DNA of 64,000 nt from Valencia hispanica. Its lineage: Eukaryota; Chordata; Actinopteri; Cyprinodontiformes; Valenciidae. The position numbers and the translations under genes were made by a program. Below, one piece after another: positions 12,580 through 24,499 of the stretch. The DNA is taken from contig OY747721.1 in the NCBI GenBank assembly GCA_963556495.2, positions 34,410,849-34,474,848 on the forward strand, read 5' to 3'. Under the pieces are notes generated by a model, which was not told the DNA's origin, did no database searches, and saw only the letters and a list, made by a program, of their open reading frames with translations. Each line of letters starts with the position of its first letter. Position 1 is the first letter of the stretch.

Positions 12580-12880
12580 GGTCTGTGCAGGGTCGCCTAT
12601 CTTTAGTGGTCATTAGGCAAGAGGCGAGGTACACCCTGGACAGGTCAACAGTCCATCACAGAGCAACACAGAGATACAGAGAACAATCAATCACGCACAC
12701 ACACAGACCCAAAGACTAATTTAGAAAGACCAATTTACCTAATTGTGGGAGGAAGCTGAAGTACCTGGTGAGAACCAAGACCCAACATGTAAACTCCAAG
12801 CAAAAAGATCCGGGTTTGGGATTTGAACCCAGGAACTTCTTACTGCAAGGCAACAGTGCTACCAACTGTTCCACAGTGCA
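12580..12880 (-). repeat. SINE-like repeat, reverse copy
   Basis: The complement carries the tRNA-like head with GGTTCAAATCCC-type B-box sequence at its right side, then the region before the sequence complementary to GGTACACCCTGGACAGGTCA. It is the same family as 1125-1497 but without the GATG tail. Confidence 0.7.
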
Positions 12881-12885
12881 GTCCG

Positions 12886-13989
12886 TTAACAAAGAATGTT
12901 GAAGAAAATATTTCTTGTTAAATTTACAAAGCTAAACGTGTACAAACAGATTTGTTGGTACCACAAAAAACTAGAAAGTCTTTCGTTATAATTAGGACAC
13001 AAACTAAGTGTTTATCCTTAATTATGAGCAGAGTTGCCTTCAAGCTTTTCACCAGCCTGTCCGGACTATTTAAAGAAAAAACAAACACGCTTCTTGGAAG
13101 CTTCTTTAAACTCAATCTGCCAGATGCAAGCTTAGCAATTATATATCAATATAATAGCAAATTTAACAATATATTATTTTTTATTGCAAAACACCAATAA
13201 ACAGAAAAAAACATATAAAGTCTTGGTACTATCCGTTTCCTGCTGGCCCACTTCAAAGACTTCGAACTCAGTCAATACTTTCATCATTGCTTTCAGGCAC
13301 AGAGACGTTTTGACACTTACAGCCAAATCTGTGACTTTATAATTTGTGATCAAAAGAACTTGTGACACTTTATGGCAGGTGAAACATGAATAGTTAAGAG
13401 GAACTCGGTCTGCTCTGCCAGAAAAAGTGACTCTCTTACAAAACGAGGACTTGAAATCATGTACGACTGTATGGACGTTGGAGAAGTTTAGGTAATGGGT
13501 TTAATTGGGATACATGGGGACATGAAGTCTAAATTAACACTAAAGAATTTCTAACATGATTAGACTTGCATACATTTCAGTGTTAGTATTTTTTAGCTTT
13601 ATTCATTTCTTAAACTTGTCTTATATCTGACAGTCCTTTTGTCTGAACTGACAAAATACCACAAAACACTGGGTTCAACAACAGCCTGGTAACTTGTTGT
13701 CGTCTAAAGACAGGAGGAAAAGAAAAAGAGCTCGATGAGCAGCTGTGATGTTGGGATGTGTGAATTATTTCCCATCAGCCCTACGTAACCAAGCGCATTC
13801 AGCTTTTTCACAAAGAGATTTGTTTTGTTTGCTTTGCTGGCAGAATGTTGCTGGTTTTATTACTTTTCTGCTACTTTGTTGAGTCAGACAGTTGCTGCTG
13901 CAGTTACGGAAGGTTTAATTTCATGTTTAGCATTGTGGGATCTTTTTCTTTTATGAGGTAGGCTTACAACACATCCTTTTGAACAATGG
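12886..13989. other. No recognised feature
   Basis: AT-rich, with several short open frames on both strands that overlap each other and show no motif. Nothing is supported. Confidence 0.4.
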
Positions 13990-14492
13990 AACTGAAGTAG
14001 TGTTCCCATTTGAACCTTTTTTACAGGTTGGGATGTTTTCAACACAAGCTTCTGGGCATTTTATTGGAATTTGTTTTGCCATTGACCAACACAAAGTAGT
14101 GCATAACTGTGAACGGAAAAGGAAAAAGGATATAGGCTTTTATACTTCTTTTTAAAAAACACAAACTGAAAAGTCTGGTGTGCATTTGTACTCAGGCCAA
14201 CTGAATCCATGCTTTGTTGAAGCACTTTTTCCTGCAATTACAGCTGCAAGTCTTTTGGAGTATGTTCCAACTTGCTTTGCATATCTAGACACTGAATTCT
14301 TTGTTAAATCTTCATGACAAAATCACTCAAGGTCTGTCAGACAAGATGGAGAACATCTGTGAACCTCAACTTTCAATTCCTGCCAATGATTATTAATCAG
14401 ATTTAGGTCTTGACTCTGACAGGACCATCTTAACATGAACATGCTTTCATCTAACCCGTTTTGTTCCAGTTCAGGCTGTACAGGACTGTTTC

Positions 14493-15028
14493 CCCAATCT
14501 GAACTTAAGAGAAGCTTTACCGGATCTTCATGGTATACGTGGTGTGCCGACCCGAAAGGACCACTTTCTGGGCCGTTTCAGAACCCAGGATTTGGAGTAC
14601 CAGCCTCGGGGTATGTACTCGGAAATGGCCAGGTAGAGACGCTGGGTGGGACTTATGGTTAACTGATGCTGATTGGTTGGAACTCAGTGGGAAATGTTAT
14701 CAGCAGATGCTGCCGAACAACCGGCTTCTGTAAAATTGGAAGAGTTCCTGGCAAAGCAGTTTATAACAACATAGCAAACAGAAACGTGGCAACCATCCGC
14801 CCTACTTCCATGGTCAACATCTTGTTATCCTCTGCTGCTGTGGGTGCCTTTTGGCGCTGATCAGTGATGCCACTCACTGCCGAGATGGTTGCAATATGCT
14901 GACCTCATAGCACATTCCTTAAAGGGATAATTTTGTGTGGAGACATAATGGCTGAGAGAACTGAGTCGGATTTTCTCTGTCACCTTCCCACCTCCCAGAA
15001 ATATCCCTGAACTCATTGTGTGGAAACT
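14493..15028 (+). mobile_element. Short inverted-repeat element, copy 1
   Basis: It is homologous along its length, in opposite orientation, to 15303-15833. Shared features are CCGGATCTTC, ACAACCGG, a CTGATCAGTGA block and a GGCTGAGAG block near the right end. Its ends are degraded (AATCTGAACTT left; TGTGGAAACTG right). No coding capacity is seen. Confidence 0.7.
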
Positions 15029-15302
15029 GACCTTAAAGTCGTCATCTGGCTGGAAGGTGAACCTGCTCACCAATCTCAACTCTTTTATGACTTCAAACAT
15101 CTTTTCTTAAAGGATTGCCCACCTTTACCTCCACACTGCTTCTATGTCCCTGCTGAAGAACAGCATCCCCATAGCATGATACTACCACCACCATGTTAAC
15201 CTGTGGGATGGTTCGCTAAGGGCCATGTGGAGATAAGGTTTTAAATGTAGGCCAGAAAGTCTCGTTTTAATGTCACCTGACCACTTTCTTCCACATGAAG
15301 CA

Positions 15303-15833
15303 CGTTTACACTATCGGAACTTCAGGGTAATTTAATCAGATCTGTTTCTGACTGGGTAATCTGTCGGCCCGCTCCTCTCAGCCGCCATGTCTTCAGACAC
15401 AATCGGCCCTTTAAAGAATCAGTTAAAGACATTCGCAGATCCCCACTGTTTCAGCAGCGAGTAGCGTCACTGATCAGTGCAAAAAGGTGCCTAGAGCAGC
15501 AGAAATAAGAGCCGATGTGAAAGAAGCAGGGCTTGTTGCCGTGATTTTGTCTGCCATGTTGTTATAAAACTGCTTCGCCAAGAGCTCTTCTTATTTTTAC
15601 AAAACCGGTTGTTTGGCGACGTCTGCTAATTTCCCTCTGAATTAAAACCAATCAGCTTGACTTAACCACAGCTCCCGCTGAGCGACTCAGTCGGGCCATT
15701 CTAAGTACATACCGCCGTGTACAGGTACTCCGTTGGTTCCTGAAATGGCCCTGTCGGCCCGGCCCGATGAAGTGGGGACGCGCATATCGGGAAGATCCGG
15801 TCAAATTACCCTGAAGTTCAGATAGTGGAAACG
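15303..15833 (-). mobile_element. Short inverted-repeat element, copy 2
   Basis: Better preserved copy of the family at 14493-15028. The terminal repeats are CGTTTACACTATCGGAACTT at 15303 and, inverted from 15833, CGTTTCCACTATCTGAACTT, 18 of 20 identical. It is GC-richer than the flanks and non-coding. The superfamily is not determined. Confidence 0.75.
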
Positions 15834-16834
15834 CGCCTATGCTTGTTGTTACCTCAAAAAGGTCAACTGCAAGCACAACCTACTATGGCTTTCTTTGTGT
15901 AACTCCTCCAGGGGTTTCAGATTTGCAGAGTAAACAGCTAATAGTTGTCCAGCTGACAGATGTTATCACCTCAACTGTGTGCTCTGCAGACACTCCACAA
16001 TTGTCATGACCTTCTTGGTTGCTTATCTGATTATTGAACTCTTGTTCAGCCTGTCAGACAGTCCAGTTATGCAGTATTCTGACCACTTTCAAATGAATGA
16101 TTGAATGGTGTGCTGTGAAACTTGGGACATTATTTTAAGATCGAGCCATTCTTCAAACTTCTCCACAAACTTCCCCTGCTGTGTTCCACCACACTTTGCT
16201 GACATTTATCAATTAACATTTTTTTGTGAATCTGGATCAATTTTATTCCACTTTATAGGTACGTGACACAAAATTTAAGCTTGTGGTTGCAAGGTGACAA
16301 AATGTGAAGCATTTCAAAGAGATGAACACTTTCCTTAAGTGCTTTACAGCTTTCAAAAGAAAAGCAGCGAGAGGGATCCCAGATACACACAATATGAAGA
16401 GAATTAGGAAATAAGGAAAACATTTTTGGGTTTTTTTCTTTTCAGTGAGTGTTGAAAGAACAAACTGGGTTTAAAAAGACTCACATCAAACATATAGCAA
16501 AAACTCTAGAGATGGGTGTTTATTGGGTTGGTGGCCCTGGAGTTAATTGCCTCTCTTTGGTATCTTTTACTGCTAAAGAGAGGCAAGTGTTTTGTTTGGA
16601 TCCATCTCAAAGGAAAAAAGAAAAATGATCTAAACGGATAGGTGGTCTAGAGTGACAGAGTGACTTGTATTTATTTTCAGAAAACATCAGTTCCATTTTT
16701 TTCAACTTCTGTTGAAACTAATCTCAACACAGCATAAGCTAATCTTGTCATATGTCATGGTCTCTTGCTTTATTGATGTTTCTCTTGTGTTATGTGTGTT
16801 TCATGCCAATTTGCTACTTTCAATTTCTAATATT

Positions 16835-16941
16835 ATATTAATCGTTTTGTTTTTTTTAAATCACCAAATCATGTAAAGCACCTTGAATTACCCTGTTGTT
16901 GAAAGTGTGCTATCCAAATAAAATTGCCTTGCCTTGCCTAA
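16835..16941 (+). repeat. LINE/SINE 3' tail fragment
   Basis: AATAAA followed by tandem TTGCC units (16920-16939) after GTAAAGCACCTTGAATTACC is the usual 3' end of a fish non-LTR element. Only the last roughly 100 bp are present. Confidence 0.6.
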
Positions 16942-18412
16942 TGTTGTGGGGTTAATTTAGGGCTGTTTTGAAGTGAACCTTGTAATAGCTACGTGAATTC
17001 CTTAAACTATAACTGTGCAGATAAACAGATAATCATTGGCTTCTTTAAAGCCATTACCAATATAGGTTTATATTCACATTGCTGTACTTGGAGGCCTTTT
17101 GTTGAAAAATGTCTGAAAGCTGCCTGGGAGCAACTGGGGATAGGACAACTCCATGCACAGATGGTTCTGGTCAATAGTGGTAACACTTCAGGACTGGATG
17201 ACTAAAATCCAAATCTAGGTGTACTTCTGAGGGATAAAAAGGAAAAAGGAAAAAAAAAAAGGTTTCAAATCCAACGTGCCTGGGATGTAACACTAAACTA
17301 AGCTAGAGAGACGACTCTTGAGAACATTTGGGAACATATAAGAATCACTTTTTTGTTTTGTTTTCCAAGATATAGCAAATGATTTACTGCTTACAAATCC
17401 ATACGCAGTGCAGAATATCTTAGTCCAGGTTTAGCTAATCCATATGTATAGTGCTGTTTATGTTCATCTAATAGTGAAGTGGCTTTAATGCCTAAAATAC
17501 ATTGGAAATGGCTCCTTTTTGTGTTTCAAACAACCGAATAAAGGTTACATTAATCTCAAACTGTGGGTTAGAGGGTCTCTGTTTACATTAAGTTGGATCA
17601 TTTTAAATGTTCATAAATAGTTGATCAACTGCAGTCCAGTCTTAAATTAAAGTGAAATAGTCTTTTGGTTTATTATTCATTAGAAGCTCCAAAGCAGTAG
17701 CCAGCTTGATTAACCAACTGATTAACTCTGTCCACATTTCTTTTTTTAATCCCCAAATAACCTAAGCGCTGCCAGATAAGTGGCTAAGCACCAAATGTTG
17801 TTGTCCTAAGTCTTTCATTCACCGACTCTTTCAAGACTAGTGGTAAATAACTTAACAGCTTCCTTTCCTAGTCAAAACAGGAGTCTCAAAGACAGATAAA
17901 CCTGCAAAGTGTGAAGGTTAAAGCACATACAATCAGCTACAGGTCCAACAATAACTGCTTGAACATTGTAAATCATATATTACATAATGACAATAACTGG
18001 ACATCGCTCTGCAGGACAGACTTCACTTACTGTGTATGCGGTGGTGGCAAAATCTTATTACACCACCTATACTGTAGGAGAATCTTTGTTGACATCTTTA
18101 TGCGCATCATTGAGTGGTTGGATGGCAAGAAAACAAACCAAATGAAGTGCTATAAAGACACAACGAACACTTTTAAGAGAGTTAGCGGGTGAAATCCTCA
18201 CTATAGAAGCACTTTAACGTCTAAAAAGAGAAAGGTTTAGAGAGAAGTTAAAATCTTTATTGATGACAAAATAGAAGTTATTCAAAGCCCACAGAGGTCT
18301 AGGGAAAAACAAAAAATGTTGGTTCGATTCGCCGGTGTCTTGGCCACAAATCTCCTGGGAAGACATTTGTTGTTTGTTTGGAAGCCCTAGACTCTTCATT
18401 CATGAAAAATAA
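16942..18412. other. Unassigned
   Basis: Contains the repeat at 17515-17765. A 93-codon open frame at 17911-18192 (+) shows no family motif; it has several cysteines but no regular spacing, and I regard it as chance. Confidence 0.35.
17515..17765 (+). repeat. Diverged unclassified repeat (pairs with 7905-8170)
   Basis: Shares a series of collinear blocks with 7905-8170, beginning with a CAAAC-AATAAAG-TTACAT segment and ending in a T-rich run. About 10 kb separates the copies. Confidence 0.45.
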
Positions 18413-18608
18413 AAGGCCAACAAAAGTCTGGAGCTCTACGATTATTTTGTTTCAAGGAAAGTTGGGCTAATCTCTTCTGTGAAACAGAAAGCCGTGGCCG
18501 TGCTAAAAGCAGAGGTCAAACCTGGGCAAGCAGAATCACATCTTGACTCTCATTACCCGTTGGTGATTGCCAAAGAGAATGGCGAAATCATTGCAACTGC
18601 AAAGCTGG
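18413..18608 (+). CDS. Candidate host exon, unknown protein
   Basis: An open frame follows the TAA at 18410-18412, with no ATG near its start, and reaches a consensus donor GTAAGT at 18609-18614. It encodes about 65 residues rich in K, V, A and E; recognisable pieces are ELYDYFVSRKVGL, AVLKAEVKPGQ and YPLVIAKENGEI. Amino-acid mix and codon use look like real coding sequence, unlike the chance frames nearby. No transposon motif is present. The acceptor is unclear: AG at 18414-18415 lacks a strong pyrimidine tract. I do not recognise the protein. It could be one exon of a gene whose other exons lie far away, or a pseudogene piece. Confidence 0.4.
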
Positions 18609-18614
18609 GTAAGT

Positions 18615-19344
18615 CTTCATTGATCAGTGTCCTTATTCATTTATTTTTCGAAATGTAGTGGCTGTTATACAATTTCAGTTGTCCTCCGACTAGAGAATTT
18701 CAATGGCGTCTGGTCTCTGGTGGAATAACTGGGCATCACAGCTTATACAATTCTTTTTTTTAAATCCAGTCTTAGAGAAACCTGCTGTCATGTAGCAGCT
18801 TTAATGTTTAAAGTAGAAGCAGCTGTCAGGATAGGACTTACAACTGCTGCATGTACAGCAGCGTGCATAGTCAGGGTGCTGTGGATTGCGGTTTGGGACA
18901 CCTGAATTAACTAAAGTCACTAAAGTATGCAAACTTGGATGTTTTTAAAAATATCTTTTCTAAAAAACAAATACATTGTCATGAAAAACATGAGCCTCAC
19001 GAACTACGTCAACTGCTGCAGGAATCCAGGCTTTCTTCGGAGCGTCCGCAGGTTTAATCTCCAACCATCTTTTGTGGTCCTTTTCGGAGGAAAAAAAAAA
19101 CAAAAACCTTTTTATCAGCCCCCCAACCGAACACACAAGCAACATTGAACTATATGCTTTGCTAAATCCTCCTCCAAACTTGCAAAACAATCGGATTACA
19201 GGAAAAATACGCTGTTTCTTGCCACCCAATCCCATGATGCAATGCGAGAGAACATAAACACTGAGGTCACAAACAATTTGGCTACAGGCTCAAAGGAAAT
19301 GAATATAAAGGCACCAATATTTCGGTATGTGTGCCTTAGAAAGT
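18615..19344. other. No recognised feature
   Basis: Overlapping short frames on both strands at 18927-19257 are mutually antisense and lack motifs. Nothing else is recognised. Confidence 0.4.
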
Positions 19345-19862
19345 TATAAAGAAACCACACACTTTTGAAACCGTCTACAAGAAGGGACAGATCAGACTGT
19401 ACTTCTTGAGGAAGCTTAGGTCTTTCAAGGTTTGCAGCAAGATGCTGCAGATCTTCTACAAGTCTGTTGTGGAGAATGTAATCTCTTCAGCCGTCATCTG
19501 TTGGGGTAGCAGCATCAGAGCCAGGGATTTTAAAAGGCTAAACAACCTGATAAAGAAGGCTGGTTCTGTTCTTGGGACAACTGTGGAACATCTGGAGATG
19601 ATAATGCAAAGAAGGATTCTTCATAAAATCAAAAAAAGTATGGACAACCCTGAGCATCCTCTTCATGAGACTGTCATACATTAACAGAGCGTCTTCAGTC
19701 GGAGGCTTCTTCAGTTTCGCTGCAACACAGACCGCTACCGGAAATCCTTCCTGCCCACAGCCATCATTATCTACAACAACTCCTTAAAGAATTAATTATA
19801 TGAGCTATACCAACACTTAATTTCCCTCTGGGATCAATAAATTATTTTTGAATTTTGAATTG
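19345..19862 (+). pseudogene. Rex1/CR1-like LINE reverse transcriptase, C-terminal end
   Basis: Reads the characteristic C-terminal segment after the polymerase domain: LYFLRKLRSFKVCSKML, then VICWGSSIRARD, NLIKKAGSVLG, HPLHETV and, after a TAA (19682), RYRKSFLPTAI. The stop breaks the frame. The 3' end is AATAAATTATTTTTGAATTTTGAA, with the short tandem tail usual for this group. The element is truncated to its last roughly 500 bp by incomplete reverse transcription, the normal fate of LINE copies. Confidence 0.8.
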
Positions 19863-20804
19863 AACACTAGTGAAGCTTCTGGTATAACTTTGGTTGAATG
19901 TTGGACTTCTCTTTTGGCAGAATTGGTAATCAGCTAAACTGCTTGGTCTCCTGGCTTTCAGACTTTCAAAGATGGTCAACAAATATTGAACATGGTTATG
20001 TTCTGGGCTTCAGGAAGACTTTTTTACTAAACCCTGTGCTGCATCAGTGCAGACAGTTTGAAGAAATAAAAGAACTTGTGGCTTCTGTTTAGAACTTCCT
20101 CTGGCTGAAAAAAAGGCTTATAACTTGTTTTCTCTCTTTTTGTTTCTCAAGTGCAACTTAAACCCTCCATCAACCTTTTTGTCAGTCCATCTCAGAAAAG
20201 CCTCAGGTGCTCTTATCTCTCTGTCAAGCTTCTGTTCCATTTACACTCAACCCTGTATGTCCCCTATAGTGCTTCCAGTCCAGCTTTTTTCTGCCTAATA
20301 AAGAAATAAAAGAGCAGACTTTAATCAACAACCAGAATTAGAAATGCTTTTCTATCACTGTTTCAAAGTGTTTCTTTTTTTAAATAATCACGAAGCATAT
20401 TTCAGTTCAGAGTCTTTTGTATTTCTGTTCAGAACTAAACTGTACAGCACATGAAGGATAATGATGCATGCCTTTGTTGCACTGTAATAGCTCTTTAGGG
20501 AATACTGGAACAACTGATACCACACCAACCATCAAACCCAAATTGTCAAAGACCTGTCATGCATTTTACATATAAGCTTAAAAAGAAAAAAAAAGCAAGT
20601 TTGGCAACGGCTGCGCATATGTTCCCAATGGCCTCTATTCCTCTATGAAAAGAATGTTTATTTAATATTTCATGTGCTAAAATCCTTTTTTTGGGGGTTT
20701 GCCACAAGCCATGTAGGGGGCAGAGCATACAGTACATGAGGAAGACTGCCTCTGATCAGATGTGACCTAAACAAAATCATTTGACATGGAAATCGCTGGA
20801 TTAC
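19863..20804. other. No recognised feature
   Basis: Short open frames at 19898-20092 and 20546-20737 have no motif or splice context. Confidence 0.4.
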
Positions 20805-21130
20805 ACAAAATTGACAATGCAGAGCAGCTTGAACACACTATGGCCACTGTGAACAATAGGCAGCATTATGGGATGGAGGTCGCATTTTTTCAGCAGGGAC
20901 AGGAAAACTGGTCAAATGAAGATTGATGAAGCTAAGCACATGGAAATTCTCAAAGGAAACCTGTTGGAGACTGCAAGAACTTGAGATTGGGGTGGAGTTT
21001 TAACTTCCAAAAGTACAACAACTCCTAAACCTATAAACAGAACTACTCTTAATTGGCTAGAATGGCTCAGTCAAATTTGACACTTAGAGCTAAATAATCT
21101 GTTGCAAGACTCAATACTGCAAAAGGGGCT
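20805..21130 (+). pseudogene. Decayed Tc1-like transposase fragment
   Basis: Reads an FSAGTGK-like block (about 20890), then sequence equivalent to the KDLRLG region, a corrupted NDPK region and a WLSQ-like segment near 21060, ending at a LLQD-like stretch. The order is that of a Tc1 transposase on the plus strand, with stops throughout. Confidence 0.6.
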
Positions 21131-21234
21131 TCTACAATGTATTGTTTCAGAAGAGGAAATAACAAGGTATGCCGCAGTCCAGACAGATGGTTCTACCTGG
21201 CTCTCCCTCTCACATGTCACATTCTAATGTGAGC

Positions 21235-22745
21235 TATCTCTGTAGTTATGCTGCTATAGCCTTAGATGGTTAGTAGACAGACTGATCACTTTTCTTCACT
21301 CTGCTAATTTTTTCTTCTTCTACTCTCCACTTGCATTATTTACTGTTATTTGAACTGTTAACTTTCTTTTCTCTCAGATTTTTTCTAACTATACAAGCTA
21401 AACCAGGTCTGGCGCTCTGTTTAGCTATGATGCCTTGATGGAAGGGGGCATCGACTGCTCCCAGTAAATGAACGTTTTCCATGTCACGTTATCAAATCAA
21501 TTCAAACTTTATTTATAAAGCGCATTTCAAACCAAAACCAAGCTTCTCAAAGTGCTTTACAGATTAAAATGACCCACAAAATAATAATCAGTTAAAAGCT
21601 AGGCTAAAAAGGTGAGTCTTGCTCTTAAAAACATGAACGTTCTCTGCAGCCCTGAGGTCCTCCGGCAGCCTGTTCCAGAGGTGAGGGCCATAATAACAGA
21701 AAGACGCCTCACCATAAGTGTGTGTCCTGACTTTAGGGGTGACAAGGAGACTGCTGCCAGAGGAGCGCAGAGACCGCAAAGGTTCATACGGTAAAAGAAG
21801 TTTCGAAAGATAAGAAGGCCCAAGACCATTAAGACACTTAAAAATTATTAAAAGAATCTTAGAATCGATCCTGAAATATACGGGGTTCCAATGCAATGAT
21901 TCTAAGACTGGTGTAATGTGTTCCCGCCTCCTGGTCTTAGTCAGGACACGTGCTGCTAAATTTTGTAAAAGCTGTAAACTTGAGGTAGTCTTTTTGGGAA
22001 GACCAGAAAGCAGGGCATTACTTTAGTCAATCCTACTGGTGATAAAAGCATGCATCAGCGTCTCCGTATTGGCCCGAGAGAGAATGGGGCGGACTCTGGC
22101 AAGGTTCTTTAAGTGATAAAAACCTATTTTAGTAATATTTTTTATGTGAGGAATAAAAGTCAGCTTAGAATCAAAAATCACACCCAAGTTCTTCACTAAT
22201 AGAGAAGGATTAAAAGACAGTGATTGTAGTTTTGGTAAAAGCTTCTCTGTCTGAGCCTCAGGACCGATGACTAAAACTTCAGTTATCAACTTTTACTTTC
22301 TTTAAAATAGAAAGTACTCTTGCATCGGTTCCTTTAGTTCTTTCTGTGTCTCTGCTCTGTCTTTTCAAACCCCCAGATGGTCGTGGCAGATGGCCACTCG
22401 TGCTGAGCCAGGTTCTGTTGGAGGTTTCATCCTGTTTAATGGGAGTTTTTCCTTTCCACTGTAGCTACATGCATGCTTAGAGTGAGGGATTGCTGTGAAG
22501 TCAAAAACACAATTAAGGCAACTGTCTACTGTCACAAAATGTTCGTCAAGGAGTGAATGCTGCAAGTCAATGACTCGAAGCAATATGCTGGGTTTCCTTA
22601 GATACAACACTTTAAACTGATTGGAATAATGAACTGAAGGATTATTTGGAATGTATGTACAACTGAATTGAAATAATTTTATTGTAAAAGTGCCTTGAGA
22701 TGATGTGTTGTGAATTGGTTCTATATAAATAAACTGAATTGAATT
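21235..22745 (+). mobile_element. LINE 3' region, interrupted by a second LINE
   Basis: The left part (21235-21487) has GATGCCTTGATGGAAGGGGG. The right part (22282-22745) has the teleost LINE 3' motif GCCAGGTTCTGTTGGAGGTT and ends CTATATAAATAAACTGAATT with an (AATTG)n tail. The two halves are rejoined if 21496-22281 and one copy of its 8-bp duplication are removed. No coding sequence of this LINE is present. A reverse copy of the same 3' region is at 43555-43985. Confidence 0.75.
21496..22281 (-). mobile_element. L2/CR1-like LINE, 5'-truncated, with target duplication
   Basis: Flanked by GTTATCAA at 21488-21495 and 22282-22289. The minus strand encodes the post-RT C-terminal part of ORF2: a SLLVKNLGVIFDSKLT block (about 22200-22150), a VRPILSRANTETLMHAF block, a LLIIFKCLNGLGPSYLSK block and the ending WNRLPEDLRAAENVHVFKS...LFSLAFN. 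An in-frame stop follows SRID near 22023. The 3' end has TTATAAAGCG-type sequence and a short TTGAT-type tail, abutting the left duplication. The same family occurs at 25648-26403 and at 35935-41540. Confidence 0.85.
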
Positions 22746-23034
22746 TGTATTGAAAATGTTTTTTAAGACAATCAAACTTTTGCTTTTCACTTAACTATTA
22801 TGTACTACTTTGTGTTGGACAATTTAATAAACTACATTCCAGTACATGGTTCTAATGCAAAAAAATGTAAACAGTTAAAGGGATTAGGCTATGTTTGTAA
22901 GGAACTATAGGAAAGTTCTCTTGCTGCATCGGCGGTGGTCCTCATCATCCAAATGCTGTTTGATCTCCTACACCTAAAAGAAGATATAAATCCACTGGTA
23001 TCCTCCAGACAGAATAAAGGTAAACCCAGCAGAC

Positions 23035-23450
23035 TCCTGGTATTCCTGGGGGTTAGGGACCACAGCAGCCCACAAAAAGCTAAATTCTGCAAATACTTGA
23101 GACCCCCCCTAAAAACTTATAACTACCTATTTTAATCATTCAAGTACTAAATATATCTTAATTTGCATTAATACGCACAATGGAAACTGCCTTGGGACTA
23201 CCACAGAAGCTAACATCTACAGTCTTCCTTATCTCCCCTCTTGCCAAGGTAAAAAAAAATGGCACTCCTGTTTTTGGTGATTTGCACATGTCAGCCAAAG
23301 GCATGTCAAGTAGCATTGCGCCAAGATATTTAAACTTCCGAAGTTGCTTTTTCTTTCGAACTTTTTAGATATGCTCTACAAAGAAATCCAAGAATAGGTG
23401 ATTTTTCAGCAAATAATTTGAAATTACGATCGACGGGAAAATGTCACTCT
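23035..23450 (+). mobile_element. Tigger-like short element, copy A
   Basis: Collinear with 34568-35056 and, inverted, with 45455-45924. Shared blocks are GCAAATACTTGAGACC, the CGCACAATGGAAACTG segment, TGTCAAGTAGCATTGCGCC and the TTTTTCAGCAAATAATT segment. Ends are worn; the best-preserved copy is C at 45455-45924. Confidence 0.6.
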
Positions 23451-24499
23451 AGAGCTTATTATATATTTTTGAACAAGTATGACAATTAAATTACTTATAA
23501 AAATACAGAAGAAAAACAAGGGATCACACAAAGAATTTCCAATAAACTTCTTCAGATGCTGTTGTAGGACACTTGTAATTTGGGAAAATATTAGTTCCAA
23601 ATTAAGTTGGTTCATCAGAAAGTGGTGTGAAAAATAGTACAGCAAATTATTCTGGTATTTTAGCTTCTCCCACTTTTTGCAACGTTTATTTTTTGTAGCT
23701 CCTTCTTACCTGGGATATTATGGATGGTAATAGCTAGGATAAGAAGGAGAATTCTGTGCCAACTGTTTCCTCTTTGGCCCATTCCTTCTGGTGTTTTACT
23801 TCCCGTTTCTTGTCCATCGGAGTGGCCCGAATTGGGCCCTCTTCTTCTTTGGTAGACTTCTCCATTCTCAATTTTGTCTGTGTGAAAAAAAGCATAAAAC
23901 GATTTAGTAACACAAACATTATATGTCTCCATAAACAGAGGATTACCTGACAATAGCCCTGATCAGACAACCTGTTGTTGAACAAATCCACCTAAAACCT
24001 AACTTTCTCAATGCACCATCCCCTGAAAAACAAGTCAGACTGATGGCATCTGTAACTGAGTTGTAGGGCATATAAGACTGGGCAAATTCCAGGTGTGAAA
24101 ATGTGCAAGTATGACAAGGCTTTTCTGAAACCGTAAGTTCTCCTCTGACTGAAGGGCCCCCAAATAAAGGTTAGAAAAACCCTGAAGGGCTTCAGCATGC
24201 CTCAAATTAAAGCCTTTAGTTTACTCCCAACAGGAGTGCTTGTTGGGTGGTGGAACAATGCCTGAAAGCTGCACACTGCCAGCTGCCACCAACAATGTCT
24301 ATTAGGCTCCAGAGTGGAAAATCAAATGAGCAGGCCCACTTCACGCAGTGAATAGGCAGCTGTGTGGAGTTTGAAAGGCCACTCTTTCTCCTTTCCTCAA
24401 ACACAAAAAGATTATGAATGACTATCTGGAAGATGACAGGCAGATTCACATAGCCAAGCTCAGCTTAAAAAGATTGCATGGAGGTCCTCACATAGCTAT
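23451..24499. other. Unassigned
   Basis: No family recognised. Three short minus-strand open frames between 23660 and 24198 lack motifs. About 24200-24450 is of mixed composition and may belong with the candidate conserved block that follows. Confidence 0.35.

Larger units (their letters stand above)
13990..16335 (-). mobile_element. Large decayed Tc1-like element with two inserts
   Basis: Transposase-coding remnants on the minus strand appear in three blocks: about 14200-14450, 15050-15300 (its complement has the GGGSIMLWG-type block) and 15880-16150. The outer parts (about 13990-14140 and 16200-16335) read as diverged terminal sequence. The element is split by two copies of another short element, at 14493-15028 and 15303-15833. 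All coding blocks have stops. Confidence 0.65.

Noticed and set aside
22365..22790. A 141-codon open frame on the minus strand
   Set aside because: Lies in the 3' untranslated region of a plus-strand LINE; no motif.
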